Positions 8,928 through 17,954 of a stretch of 64,000 nucleotides of DNA are shown here, piece by piece. The position numbers and the translations under genes were made by a program. Position 1 is the stretch's first letter. The number at the start of each line of letters is the position of its first letter. Where the stretch lies: positions 834,077-898,076 of the forward strand of contig JACKLY010000001.1 of NCBI GenBank assembly GCA_024235655.1, read 5' to 3'. The stretch comes from Zoogloeaceae bacterium. GTDB taxonomy: Bacteria > Pseudomonadota > Gammaproteobacteria > Burkholderiales > Rhodocyclaceae. The notes below the pieces were generated by a model, which saw only the letters and a program-made list of their open reading frames with translations, did no database searches and was not told where the DNA came from.

Positions 8928-11900
8928 GTGACGACCCTGCCCGGCCAGCTTGCGGATACCTCTGCGCTCTCCCTGCGTGAGCGGCTGACGGCGTGCCGGC
9001 AGCACCTGGAACATGTGCTGCCGGCACAGGCACCCCTGCGCAATTTTGTGCACCACAATACCTTGCACGGCTTGCAGCATCTGTCCTTTGCCGCGGCATT
9101 GGCTGAAGCACATCGCATATCCGGTGCTCGCCCCTGGATGGCAGAATCCCGCTGCCGCGAGCTGTTGGCCGAGGGGCGGATTGTCCTCGCTGATCTGGCC
9201 GCGGCGCTCGGCGAAGCCGGCATCCCCGCCCTTGATGACGAGATCGCCGGCTTTGCCGGGGTCACCCGGCGTGCAGTCATTCTTGCTGGCTTTGTTCTGG
9301 ATGCACAGCCGGTCAGCACGGTGCGCTGTGCCTGGTTGCTTGACGAAGGGCAGCGCCTGGAGCACCTGCAGCCGCAGATCGATCCGGCGGCAAGGCGGCG
9401 CCTGCTGGCAGGAAGAAGTGAGCGTATCGTGCTGGCCGAACTCTGGGAGGCATGCAGCAGATTGTTGCCGTCGGTATCGGAACCGGTGCTGGGCGTCGCT
9501 CCCGGCAAGGTATTTGCCGAGTTTTTTGATGTGCCGGCCAGCACGCCGGTGTGGCAGCGTGAATCGCCAGCGCTCTGGCAGTCGCTGGTCGCCCGTGTCG
9601 GCCGGGAATGGACGCTGGCCACCTTGCTGGCACGGCTGACTGGCGAACAGGTGCTGGATGAGATTCAGCCGACATTGATTCGTCACCTCGCTGCGCATCT
9701 TGATCAGGGGGTGGCAGCGTGGCCAAACCCGGCGCGTGCTTCCGGGTTCTACACCGCCTGGCGCAGATGCGCCGGGCAGGATGTCGGCTGGGAGCTGGAC
9801 GAACGGCTTGCCGCACGCGAAGAAATTGCTGCATTGCCGGAAGATCCGCTGGAAACGATTGCTCGTGAGCTGATGCACCTGGGGCCGGATGAGACGCATT
9901 GGTGTGACTATCTTGAACGGCTCGCGCTGGAGCTGCCGGGTTGGTCGGGGATGTTCCTGTGGCGTGATCGCCATGCACAGGAGAACGATGCCGTGCCGGT
10001 GGCGATGGCCGATTATCTGGCGGTACGGCTGGTGCTGGAGCGCCTCTGTTGCGAGGATCTGGTGCGGCGCACCTGGGGGCTGCCCCTGTTTCTTTCCGAG
10101 CTGGGTGACTATTTTCTGTGTCATCCCGCCGAGCTTTGGGTGCGCCATGCGGTATTCGCCGGTTTGCTGCCGGAGTTGGCTGTCGGTTCAGCCCAGGCGC
10201 TGATCAAGGGTAACGGTCAGGCCGCGGATGAAAAGGATTGGGGCGCGCTGGCCAGCCAGGTGTTGAGCGAAGCGCCGCCGGGCGAGCGGCGCTGGTCATT
10301 GTTTCTGCTGGCACAAGCGCTCGGGTTGGATGCAGCAGCCCTGGAAGGGGCAGGAAAAGAGAGCGCCGAGCGACTGCTGCAGGTTGCCAGCGAGCTGGAT
10401 GCCAATCAGCGCGGCCATGTCTGGTTGCTGGCCTACGAAGCGCAATACCGGACACGAATTTTCGCTGCACTGACAGCCAACCATGGACGTAGCCAGCCCC
10501 CCGTGCAGCCGGAAGCCCAGTGCATTTTCTGCATGGATGACCGCGAAGAGGGCACCCGTCGTCACCTCGAAGAAGTCAATCCGGCCATTGAAACCCTGGG
10601 TGCTGCCGGTTTCTTTGGCGTGCCCATGTACTGGCATGGCCTCGACGATAGCGAGCCGAGCGCCTTGTGTCCGGTGGTGGTGACACCGGCCAACCGGGTG
10701 CGCGAAGTTGTTGCCGACAGCCATGCCGAACAGTTGCCCCGCCATCGCCGACGCCGGCAATTGCGCCTGGATTGGCAGCAGCGTGCGCACGGCCTTTCCC
10801 GTGATGGTTTGCTGAGGGCACCACTGGCGACCCTGCTGGCGGCACCCGTGGGTTTTCTGGCGCTTGGCTTGCAGACGGTCGCCCCGTCCTGGCTGGCCCG
10901 CCTGAAGCAGCGCTGGTGTACCGCCTTTGATGTCGAGTTGCCGACCCGTGTTGCGGTGACGGTCAATGATGCGGCGGGTGCCCTGCCGCATGAAGGTTTC
11001 AGTGATGACGAACAGGCAGCGCGGGTCGCTGGCCTGCTTGCGGCCATCGGCCTCACCACGCGTTTCGCACCACTCGTTGCGCTCATTGGCCATGGTTCGG
11101 GCAGCAGCAATAACCCGCATCTGGCCGCTTATGATTGTGGCGCCTGCTCCGGCCGCCACGGCGGGCCGAATGCGCGCGTCTTTGCAGTCATGGCCAACCG
11201 CCCCGAGGTGCGCTGCCGACTCAAGGTGCAAGGCATCGACATTCCCGATACCACCCGCTTTGTCGGTGCCGAGCACAATACGGCCGATGAATCGATGCAC
11301 TGGTATGACCTTGATGAGATGCCGCCTGCGTTCCGGCCAGCCATGCAGATTTTGCAGCAGAACTTGCACGAGGCTACACGTCGTCATGCCGTTGAGCGTT
11401 GCCGGCGGCTGGCCTCGGCGCCGCTCAATCCGACCCCGGCTGCCGCACTGGCACATCTGGCCGAGCGCCGTGCCGACTGGTCGCAGGCGCGTCCCGAGTT
11501 GGGGCATGCAACGATTGCCTCGGCCTTCATCGGGCGCCGGCAAATGAGCCGCGCGACCTTCTTCGATCGTCGCTGCTTCCTCATTTCCTATGACCCGCTG
11601 GCCGATGCCGACGGCAAGGTACTGGAGTCAACATTGCTGGCTGCCGGCCCGGTGGGTGCCGGTATCAGCCTGGAGTATTACTTCTCGACCGTTGATAACG
11701 AGCGGTTTGGCTGCGGCAGCAAGATCACGCATAACCTGGCCGGTCTGTTCGGGGTCATGGAAGGAACCAGCTCCGATCTGCGCACCGGCCTGCCACTGCA
11801 GATGATCGAAATCCATGAACCGATGCGCCTGCTGGTGGTGCTTGAGCAGACGCGCGCTGTGGTCGATGCCATCCTGGTGCGGCAGCCTCCCCTGCAGGAG

Positions 11901-12101
11901 TTGATCGGCAACAACTGGATCCGCGTGGCCGTGAAGGAACCGGAGAGCGGGGCCATCTATCGGTTTGTGCCGCATGCGGGCTGGGAACCATGGGTGGCAA
12001 CTGCCGATGTTCCCGCAATGAATACGGCGGCGGATTCGGCCGCCTGGCTGGCCGGTCATCATCAGCCGTTGCCGCCGGCCTTGCTGGAGGCCGGCCGATG
12101 A
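8928..12101 (+). CDS. dabA: DabA, large zinc subunit of a DAB-type inorganic carbon transporter (DUF2309/UPF0753)
   Basis: A 1,057-residue DUF2309 protein. The zinc/active-site residues of DabA, which resembles beta-carbonic anhydrase, can be placed: Cys535 and Asp537 in CIFCMDDRE, His722 in LIGHGSGSSNNPH and Cys737 in YDCGACSGRHGGPN. The His-Cys spacing of 15 equals that of the characterised protein. Known family role: with a NuoL-like DabB it couples proton entry to capture of CO2 as bicarbonate. The start is uncertain. GTG 8928 has GGTGGA seven bases upstream and leaves no overlap; GTG 8916 is an alternative; an ATG at 8838 would overlap the previous gene by 86 bases and adds unconserved sequence. 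The 3' end overlaps the NuoL-like start (ATGA, 12098-12101). Confidence 0.9.
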   Translation: MTTLPGQLADTSALSLRERLTACRQHLEHVLPAQAPLRNFVHHNTLHGLQHLSFAAALAEAHRISGARPWMAESRCRELLAEGRIVLADLAAALGEAGIPALDDEIAGFAGVTRRAVILAGFVLDAQPVSTVRCAWLLDEGQRLEHLQPQIDPAARRRLLAGRSERIVLAELWEACSRLLPSVSEPVLGVAPGKVFAEFFDVPASTPVWQRESPALWQSLVARVGREWTLATLLARLTGEQVLDEIQPTLIRHLAAHLDQGVAAWPNPARASGFYTAWRRCAGQDVGWELDERLAAREEIAALPEDPLETIARELMHLGPDETHWCDYLERLALELPGWSGMFLWRDRHAQENDAVPVAMADYLAVRLVLERLCCEDLVRRTWGLPLFLSELGDYFLCHPAELWVRHAVFAGLLPELAVGSAQALIKGNGQAADEKDWGALASQVLSEAPPGERRWSLFLLAQALGLDAAALEGAGKESAERLLQVASELDANQRGHVWLLAYEAQYRTRIFAALTANHGRSQPPVQPEAQCIFCMDDREEGTRRHLEEVNPAIETLGAAGFFGVPMYWHGLDDSEPSALCPVVVTPANRVREVVADSHAEQLPRHRRRRQLRLDWQQRAHGLSRDGLLRAPLATLLAAPVGFLALGLQTVAPSWLARLKQRWCTAFDVELPTRVAVTVNDAAGALPHEGFSDDEQAARVAGLLAAIGLTTRFAPLVALIGHGSGSSNNPHLAAYDCGACSGRHGGPNARVFAVMANRPEVRCRLKVQGIDIPDTTRFVGAEHNTADESMHWYDLDEMPPAFRPAMQILQQNLHEATRRHAVERCRRLASAPLNPTPAAALAHLAERRADWSQARPELGHATIASAFIGRRQMSRATFFDRRCFLISYDPLADADGKVLESTLLAAGPVGAGISLEYYFSTVDNERFGCGSKITHNLAGLFGVMEGTSSDLRTGLPLQMIEIHEPMRLLVVLEQTRAVVDAILVRQPPLQELIGNNWIRVAVKEPESGAIYRFVPHAGWEPWVATADVPAMNTAADSAAWLAGHHQPLPPALLEAGR

Positions 12102-13624
12102 TCGGCATTGCCGAAGCCCTCGTGCATTCAGCCAGCCTGATCTGGCTGGTACCGGCATTGCCGCTGGCGGCTGCCTTGCTGATCGGCGGGCGAATGTTGC
12201 AAGGGGTGAGCGGTGATGACGCCGAGCCGGTCACCGCAGCACTGGCGAGAGGCGCGGCGCTGGGCAGTGGATTGCTGTTGCTGGTCTTCCTGCTGGCCGC
12301 GCTACTGGCCGGTGCGCCGGGCCATCTGCTGCTTGGCAACTGGTTTGCCGTGCCCGGCTTTTCCGTCCCGGTTTCTTTCCTGCTCGATCAGACGGCGCTG
12401 CTGGTCGCTGCGGTAGTGGCTTTCATCGCCTGGGTAACGATTTCCTTCTCGACGGCGTACCTGCATCGCGAACCCCGTTTCCATCGTTTTCATTTCGGCA
12501 TGAGTCTGTTTCTTGGCGGCATGTTGCTGATCGTGCTGGCCGGTAATGCCGTACTCGGTTTTGTTGGCTGGGAACTGTGCGGGCTGGCCTCCTGGCTGCT
12601 GATCGCTTATGCCGATGAGCGCCCGCGAGCCACGGGCAACGCGCTGTTTGCCTTTCTCTGCAACCGGGTCGGCGATGCCGGGTTCCTGCTGGCAATCGGC
12701 CTCGGCTTCTGGTGGCTGGGTTCCGTCGAATGGCCGGTGCTGCTTGGTGGAACATTGGCTGAAACCGTCAAGCTGCGCATGCTGTTGCTCGGCCTGCTTG
12801 TGGCGGCTTTGGCCAAATCGGCACAGCTCCCCTTCACGCCGTGGATCACGCGCGCACTCGAAGGGCCAACCCCTTCGTCGGCGGTTTTCTATGGGGCGGT
12901 GATGGTGCATGCCGGCGTCTATTTGCTGATTCGCATCAACCCGCTCCTGCAACAGGTGCCGGATATGGCCGTTGCCGTCGCCGTCGCCGGGCTGGCAACG
13001 GCGCTGTATGGCTGGCTGTGCGGGCGTGTCAGCAGCGATGTCAAAACTTCACTGGTGCTGGCGACGGTGGTTCAGGTCGGGCTGATGGTCTTTGCCTGCG
13101 GGATGGGCTGGACGGAAATGGCCACCGGGCATCTGCTGCTACACGCGGTGTGGCGTGCCTATCAATTCCTGCTGGCGCCTTCGTACCTGGTGCTGGCACC
13201 GAAACCTCTGCCGCTGTCGCGCTGGCTGGCGGGTAACGGGCAACTCTACACGGCCGCACTACAGCGTTTCTGGATCGAGCCACTGATCGCCGCGCTACTG
13301 CAACGACCGACCCTGCTGCTTGGGCAGGATGTGCGCAAGCTCGATGAACGTGTGCTGGAACGGTTGGTTGGTGCGCCCGATCTGCAGCAGGCTGCGGCCG
13401 CCACCGAGGGGGGGGGCAGTGCCGGGGTTGGCGGGCGCTTATTGGGGTGGCTGGCGACGCATTTCCAGCGACTGGAAAGCCGGCTGGTTTTTCAGAATGA
13501 GCGTGGTGGCCTGGTCGGGGTGCTGCAGCGGCTGGGCGAGATGATCAGGATGCTCGAACATCTGCTTGAGCAGCCGCGCTACCTGATGCTGATGGTGATG
13601 GCGACCTTTGTGGTGATCCTGTGA
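12098..13624 (+). CDS. dabB: NuoL-like subunit, DabB candidate
   Basis: A 508-residue membrane protein of the NuoL/MrpA family, starting inside the dabA stop codon (ATGA). It keeps Glu159 in GWELCGLASWLLIAY, Lys240 in LAKSAQLPFTPWI, the His of MVHAGVYLL and Lys316 in SSDVKTSLVLATVVQVG. The usual Lys of the HAFFKALLF helix is Arg (HAVWRAYQF). The long lateral helix of respiratory NuoL is absent, as in DabB. Its coupling to dabA makes it the best DabB candidate, the subunit that provides the proton path. A run of nine Gs at 13408-13416 lies in the C-terminal hydrophilic segment. In the usual dab order dabB precedes dabA; here the order is reversed. Confidence 0.85.
   Translation: MIGIAEALVHSASLIWLVPALPLAAALLIGGRMLQGVSGDDAEPVTAALARGAALGSGLLLLVFLLAALLAGAPGHLLLGNWFAVPGFSVPVSFLLDQTALLVAAVVAFIAWVTISFSTAYLHREPRFHRFHFGMSLFLGGMLLIVLAGNAVLGFVGWELCGLASWLLIAYADERPRATGNALFAFLCNRVGDAGFLLAIGLGFWWLGSVEWPVLLGGTLAETVKLRMLLLGLLVAALAKSAQLPFTPWITRALEGPTPSSAVFYGAVMVHAGVYLLIRINPLLQQVPDMAVAVAVAGLATALYGWLCGRVSSDVKTSLVLATVVQVGLMVFACGMGWTEMATGHLLLHAVWRAYQFLLAPSYLVLAPKPLPLSRWLAGNGQLYTAALQRFWIEPLIAALLQRPTLLLGQDVRKLDERVLERLVGAPDLQQAAAATEGGGSAGVGGRLLGWLATHFQRLESRLVFQNERGGLVGVLQRLGEMIRMLEHLLEQPRYLMLMVMATFVVIL
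13408..13416 (+). repeat. Nine-G homopolymer inside the dabB-like gene
   Basis: Nine consecutive Gs in frame, encoding part of a Glu-Gly-Gly-Gly stretch in the C-terminal third of the NuoL-like protein. Gain or loss of one G would truncate the last part of the protein. Length variation itself is not shown by one sequence. Confidence 0.9.
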
Positions 13625-15123
13625 TGCTGAGCACGCAATTCAACGATGGCTGGCCATTGCTTGCCGTGCTGCAATTGCTGCCGGCACTGGGGGCGCTGAT
13701 CCTCTATGCCGGCCGACGGCAGTTCTGGGCAGTGGGTTTTGCCCGGCTGGTATTCCTCGGTGAACTGGCCTTGGCGGCACACCTCTATGCCCGTCTTGAT
13801 GCAACATCGCCGGCGCTGCAGTTTGCCGAGCGGGCGAACTGGTTGCTCTACCACGCCGGCGCCGATGGCATCACGGTGCTGTTCGTCATGGTCGCGGCAT
13901 TGATCGGCCTGCTGCTTTCGCTCTATGACCCGGCTCGCGAGCGCATGCGCCATGCCTCGCTATTGGTCGTCGTACTGCTTGCGCAATCGAGCCTGATGGT
14001 CATGCTGGTCACGCTCAACCTGGTCTGGTTTGCCGCAGCCTCGGCCTTTGAACTGGCACTGGTGGCGTATCTGCTGCGTGTCTGGGCGTCCGGCGATGCG
14101 GGCGACATGGCATTTTCACGCTTCCTGCAGTATCAGGGGTTCGGCTGGTTGCTCTTTGCCGGCGGTGTGCTGGTGCTCGGCTGGGGGTATGCCGATGCCA
14201 GTGGCGGGCGCTGGAGTTTCGATCTGCTCGATCTGGTGCAGACGCCGCCGGTCGGCAAGTTCCAGTCGGCAGCGTTCTTTCTGCTCTTCTATGGGCTGGC
14301 GGTGCGGACGCCCTTGTTCCCACTGCATGGCTGGCTGCCGAACATGGCGCAACACGGCACGATTGCGATTGCACCGACCCTGCTGCTCGGGGTCAAGGTC
14401 GGTATCTACGGCATGGTGCGCTTTGTCCTGCCCCTGACGCCGGATGCGGTACTGACCTGGCAGCCGTATGTGGTGGCATTCGCCGGCACCGGCATATTTT
14501 TCGCAGCCGCGTTGGCCTTGCTGCAAACCAACCTGCGTCGCCTGCTTGGCTTTGCCGTAGTCAGCCATACCAGCCTGATCGTTCTCGGCATCTTTTCACT
14601 GCACTCGCTCGGCTTGCAGGGCGCCTTGCTGCTGGCGGTGAGTTTCGGTTTTTCCGTGACCGTGCTGCTGCTGATGGTGGCCTTCGTTTTTCGTCGTACG
14701 CAGACCGCCGAGCTGGCTGAGCTGGGGGGGCTGTTCGAGCGTATCCCCTTCATTGCCATTGCCTTCCTGATTGGTGGCTTTTCGATTGTCGGCATGCCGG
14801 GAACGCCGGGTTTCGATGCCGCACATCTGGTACTGGAAGCCGCGATCGAACGCTTCGGCGCCCTGCCTACGGTGGCGGCTGCGCTGGGTAACGTGGCAGC
14901 AGCCGGTTTTCTGCTCTGGGCGTTTCAACGTGCCTTCCTGTCACCGGCGCCGGAAGGCGGCAAGCTGCAGTCCATTGAGCGGGTGCAGCCGATGGAGTAC
15001 CTGCTCGGCGGGCTGACCTTGCTGGTGTTGCTGCTGGCCGGCTTTCTCCCCGAGCCCTGGCTGTCTCTGACCGAGGCGGCAACGCAGGCGATGGCCGCAC
15101 GTTTTGGTGGGGTGGGCGGATGA
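13624..15123 (+). CDS. NuoM/NuoN-like subunit with Lys-to-Arg changes, DabA cluster
   Basis: A 499-residue polytopic protein of the proton-channel family. The ATG at 13624 shares one base with the preceding stop (TGATG); a GTG at 13621 is also possible. The TM5 glutamate is kept (SAFELALVAYLL). The two central lysines are replaced by arginine: LAVRTPLFPLHGWLP instead of the usual VKTPLFPLH, and LQTNLRRLLGFAVVSH instead of QTDLKRL. It therefore looks structurally intact but altered along the proton path. It is part of the unbroken cluster and its partner subunits flank it directly. It is not respiratory NuoM or NuoN by context. Confidence 0.82.
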   Translation: MLSTQFNDGWPLLAVLQLLPALGALILYAGRRQFWAVGFARLVFLGELALAAHLYARLDATSPALQFAERANWLLYHAGADGITVLFVMVAALIGLLLSLYDPARERMRHASLLVVVLLAQSSLMVMLVTLNLVWFAAASAFELALVAYLLRVWASGDAGDMAFSRFLQYQGFGWLLFAGGVLVLGWGYADASGGRWSFDLLDLVQTPPVGKFQSAAFFLLFYGLAVRTPLFPLHGWLPNMAQHGTIAIAPTLLLGVKVGIYGMVRFVLPLTPDAVLTWQPYVVAFAGTGIFFAAALALLQTNLRRLLGFAVVSHTSLIVLGIFSLHSLGLQGALLLAVSFGFSVTVLLLMVAFVFRRTQTAELAELGGLFERIPFIAIAFLIGGFSIVGMPGTPGFDAAHLVLEAAIERFGALPTVAAALGNVAAAGFLLWAFQRAFLSPAPEGGKLQSIERVQPMEYLLGGLTLLVLLLAGFLPEPWLSLTEAATQAMAARFGGVGG

Positions 15124-16580
15124 GTTTACCCCCGCTCTCGATCCTGCTTTTGCTGCCCTTGCTCGGCGCGCCCCTGTGCTGGTTGGCGGGGGAACGGCAG
15201 GCACGGACGGTGGCCCTGTGCTGTGCGGTGTCCGTGCTGCTTGTGGCGCTGGCGGTACTGGCTGGCTTCGATGTGGGTAACGGGGATTTCCAGTGGCGAG
15301 AGCGTCATGTCTGGATTCCCGGTATCAATGTCGCCTGGGATCTGGGTGTGGATGGGCTCTCGGTGCTGTTCCTGCCAGCGACTGCATCGCTGTTTCTGGC
15401 TGCGATGGTGATCGGACAGCGGGCGCCGCAGCCGTTGCCGGCGCTTTACTACGCGCTGTTGCTGCTGCTCGAATTTGCCACGCTCGGGGTTTTCTGTGCA
15501 TTGGATGTGCTGCTTTTCTTCAGTTTCTGGGAACTGACGCTGATCCCGCTCTACTTCCTGATCGGTCTATGGGGGCTGCCGGCGGCGGGCCGTGCCGCAG
15601 CCACCCGCTATCTGTTGCTGATGCTGTCCGGCGGGGTCTGCCTGCTGATGGCGTTCCTGCTGGTAGCAGCCAATGCCGGCATGCAGTTCGATTTGCCGAC
15701 CCTGTTGGCCGGCCGGCTGCCCTACGAGCGGCAACTCATCATATTCCTGCTGCTGCTGTTCGGTTTTGCGGTCAAGGCGCCCCTGGTGCCGCTGCATTCC
15801 TGGTTGCCCTCACTGGCGCTGGGTGGGCCGGCAGCGATTACCGCATTGCTGGTCGGGCTCAAGCTGGGTGCCTACGGCCTGCTTCGTTTTGCCATTCCGC
15901 TGGCTCCCGATGCGGCACAAAGCCTGCACTGGCTACTGGCCGGCCTGGGTACGGTGAGTGTGCTGTATGGCGCTGTCGCCGCTTTGGCACAGACCAATCT
16001 GCGGGCGGTCATCGCCTATGGCAGTGTCGCTCATGTCGGTCTGGTCGTGCTGGGCATGGCCAGCTTTTCAGTAGCTGCTGTTCAGGGCTCGGTCGTATTG
16101 TTGCTCTCTTTTTCGCTGACGTCGGGTGGGGCCTTCCTGCTGCTCAACAGTCTGCAGCGACGAGTCGATTCCTGTGATCTTTCCGCACTGTCCGGTGTCA
16201 GTCAGCGCATGCCCCAGTTGAGCCGGTTTTTTCTATTGTTCGGCCTGGCTGCCATGGGCTTGCCGGGCACCATCGGTTTTCCGGCAGAGTTCCTGATCAT
16301 TGTTTCTGCGCTGCAGGTACATAGTGGCGCAGCCCTGGCGGCGTTGTTCGCCATGGTGGTGTGCGCTGCGGCTTTTCTGGTCCCGTATCGTGCTGCTTTT
16401 CAGGGGCCGGTTTTGCATACGGCAGTTGCCGAAGCGGATGATCTGGTCACGCGCGAGTTCTGGGTAGCGCTGCTGTTGGTGCTGCTGGTCGTGGGGCTGG
16501 GGGTTTATCCCCAGCCGTTGCTTGATTTGATCCGGCCGGCCGCTGAACTTTGGGTGGCTCGTCTCGGTCAGAGTGGCTGA
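15120..16580 (+). CDS. NuoM-like subunit, last gene of the DabA cluster
   Basis: A 486-residue polytopic protein beginning in the stop codon of the previous gene (ATGA). It keeps the TM5 glutamate (FFSFWELTLIPLYFLIG) and the first lysine (FAVKAPLVPLHSWLP). The second lysine site is changed to Arg (AQTNLRAVIAYGSVAHVG). It is most similar in pattern to the first gene of the cluster and to MrpD/NuoM. It closes the five-gene run; the RND operon starts 171 bases later and no clear hairpin terminator separates them. Its probable role is a proton-conducting or structural partner of the DabA complex. Confidence 0.85.
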   Translation: MSLPPLSILLLLPLLGAPLCWLAGERQARTVALCCAVSVLLVALAVLAGFDVGNGDFQWRERHVWIPGINVAWDLGVDGLSVLFLPATASLFLAAMVIGQRAPQPLPALYYALLLLLEFATLGVFCALDVLLFFSFWELTLIPLYFLIGLWGLPAAGRAAATRYLLLMLSGGVCLLMAFLLVAANAGMQFDLPTLLAGRLPYERQLIIFLLLLFGFAVKAPLVPLHSWLPSLALGGPAAITALLVGLKLGAYGLLRFAIPLAPDAAQSLHWLLAGLGTVSVLYGAVAALAQTNLRAVIAYGSVAHVGLVVLGMASFSVAAVQGSVVLLLSFSLTSGGAFLLLNSLQRRVDSCDLSALSGVSQRMPQLSRFFLLFGLAAMGLPGTIGFPAEFLIIVSALQVHSGAALAALFAMVVCAAAFLVPYRAAFQGPVLHTAVAEADDLVTREFWVALLLVLLVVGLGVYPQPLLDLIRPAAELWVARLGQSG

Positions 16581-16751
16581 TTGAGCCGGGAAGTCTCTTC
16601 TGCAGGACACAAATGACTCGCCACGCTTTCCTTTTTTGAGGAGCGTTGGTGGGTTTTGAGTAGAATGATGTCTGGCGCAGGAAAATGGAATCACCAATAT
16701 GAAACTGCCCCTGCAGCCTTTGCCGGCCGGGGGCGACGCAGGGGAAAAAGT

Positions 16752-17939
16752 ATGACATTTAATCAACGGGTACGCCCCTTCGGCCTGATGGCCTTGTTGC
16801 CACTGGCGGTATTGCTGGCTTCCTGCGCCGAGGAGAAGACGCCGGCGCAACGTGCAGCGCCGGAGGTGCAGGTGATGACTGTGACGCCTAGGACCATCCC
16901 GGCGACTTCGACTTTCGTGGCGCAGACCGAGAGTTCCCGGCAGGTCGAGATCGTGGCGCGGGTCGCCGGTTTCCTTGACAAGATTGCCTATGTGGAAGGG
17001 GAATTCGTCAAGGAAGGTCAGAAACTTTTCCAGATCGATCCAAAGCCCTTTCAGGTGCAGCTGGATGCGGCAAAAGGTGAACTGGCGGCGCAGATTGCCA
17101 GAATGAATACCGCCCAGGCGACCTTGGGTCGCGTCAAACCCCTGGCGGAACAGAACGCCTTGTCGCAGGCGGATCTGGATCGGGCCGTCGGGGATTTCGA
17201 GGCTTCGTCTGCTGCGGTGTATTCGGCCAGGGCCAAGGTGCGCGAGGCGGAATTGAATCTTGGCTATGCCACGATCCGCTCGCCGCTGAATGGCTCGGCC
17301 AGCCGTGCGTTGCAGCGCGAGGGAGCGTATGTCGGCGCCGCGGCCGATACGGCCAAGCTGACCAACGTGGCGGCGCTTGATCCGATGTGGGTGACGTTCA
17401 GCGTGTCGCAGAACCAGCTGGCCAAGTTTCAGGATCAGATCGCCAGAAAGCTGGTGGTAGCGCCGGCCAACAACCAATTCGAGGTGGAAATCGAGTTGCC
17501 CGGCGGCAAGAAATATGCGCACAAAGGGATGATCAACTTTGCCGATTCGTCCTTCAGCCAGACGACCGGCTCTTTCATGGTGCGTGCTTCCTTGCCCAAT
17601 AAGGAGATGGAATTGCGTCCGGGGATGTTTGTCACGGCGCGGCTGTTGGGGGCGCAGCACCCGGAAGCCATCGTGGTGCCGCAGCTGGCGGTTCAACAGG
17701 GCGCCAATGGGCATGCGGTGCTGGTGGTTGACGGCAACGGGATGGCGGCGGCGAGGCCGGTGGTGGTCGGGCATTTCGAGGGAACGCAAGACGTCATCAT
17801 CGAGCAGGGCCTGAAGGCGGGCGATCAGGTGATTGTTTCCGGCTTTGCCCGGGTCGTGCCCGGTGCGCCGGTCAAGGTGGTCGCCACGCCGGCGCCGACG
17901 GCAAGCACGCCCGCTGCTGCCCCGGCAGCTGGCCGCTGA
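16752..17939 (+). CDS. RND efflux periplasmic adaptor (HlyD/AcrA family lipoprotein)
   Basis: A 395-residue membrane-fusion protein. It starts with a lipoprotein signal (LMALLPLAVLLASC, lipobox LASC). Lipoyl/barrel-sandwich halves (VEIVARVAGFLDKIAYVEGEFVKEGQKLFQIDP and LGYATIRSPLNGSASRA) flank an alpha-helical hairpin (about residues 95-165). Beta-barrel (NQFEVEIELPGGKKYAHKGMINF) and membrane-proximal parts follow. The ATG at 16752 is preferred to an upstream in-frame ATG at 16656 because only this start puts the signal at the N-terminus. It links the pump and the outer-membrane channel encoded next. The tail is Ala/Pro rich. No regulator gene is adjacent. Confidence 0.92.
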   Translation: MTFNQRVRPFGLMALLPLAVLLASCAEEKTPAQRAAPEVQVMTVTPRTIPATSTFVAQTESSRQVEIVARVAGFLDKIAYVEGEFVKEGQKLFQIDPKPFQVQLDAAKGELAAQIARMNTAQATLGRVKPLAEQNALSQADLDRAVGDFEASSAAVYSARAKVREAELNLGYATIRSPLNGSASRALQREGAYVGAAADTAKLTNVAALDPMWVTFSVSQNQLAKFQDQIARKLVVAPANNQFEVEIELPGGKKYAHKGMINFADSSFSQTTGSFMVRASLPNKEMELRPGMFVTARLLGAQHPEAIVVPQLAVQQGANGHAVLVVDGNGMAAARPVVVGHFEGTQDVIIEQGLKAGDQVIVSGFARVVPGAPVKVVATPAPTASTPAAAPAAGR

Positions 17940-17954
17940 TCGGCGGGATTCAGC

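Noticed and set aside
10296..11543. Minus-strand frame of 415 codons opposite dabA
   Set aside because: Antisense to the DabA zinc-site region, which is strongly conserved; no independent start signal.
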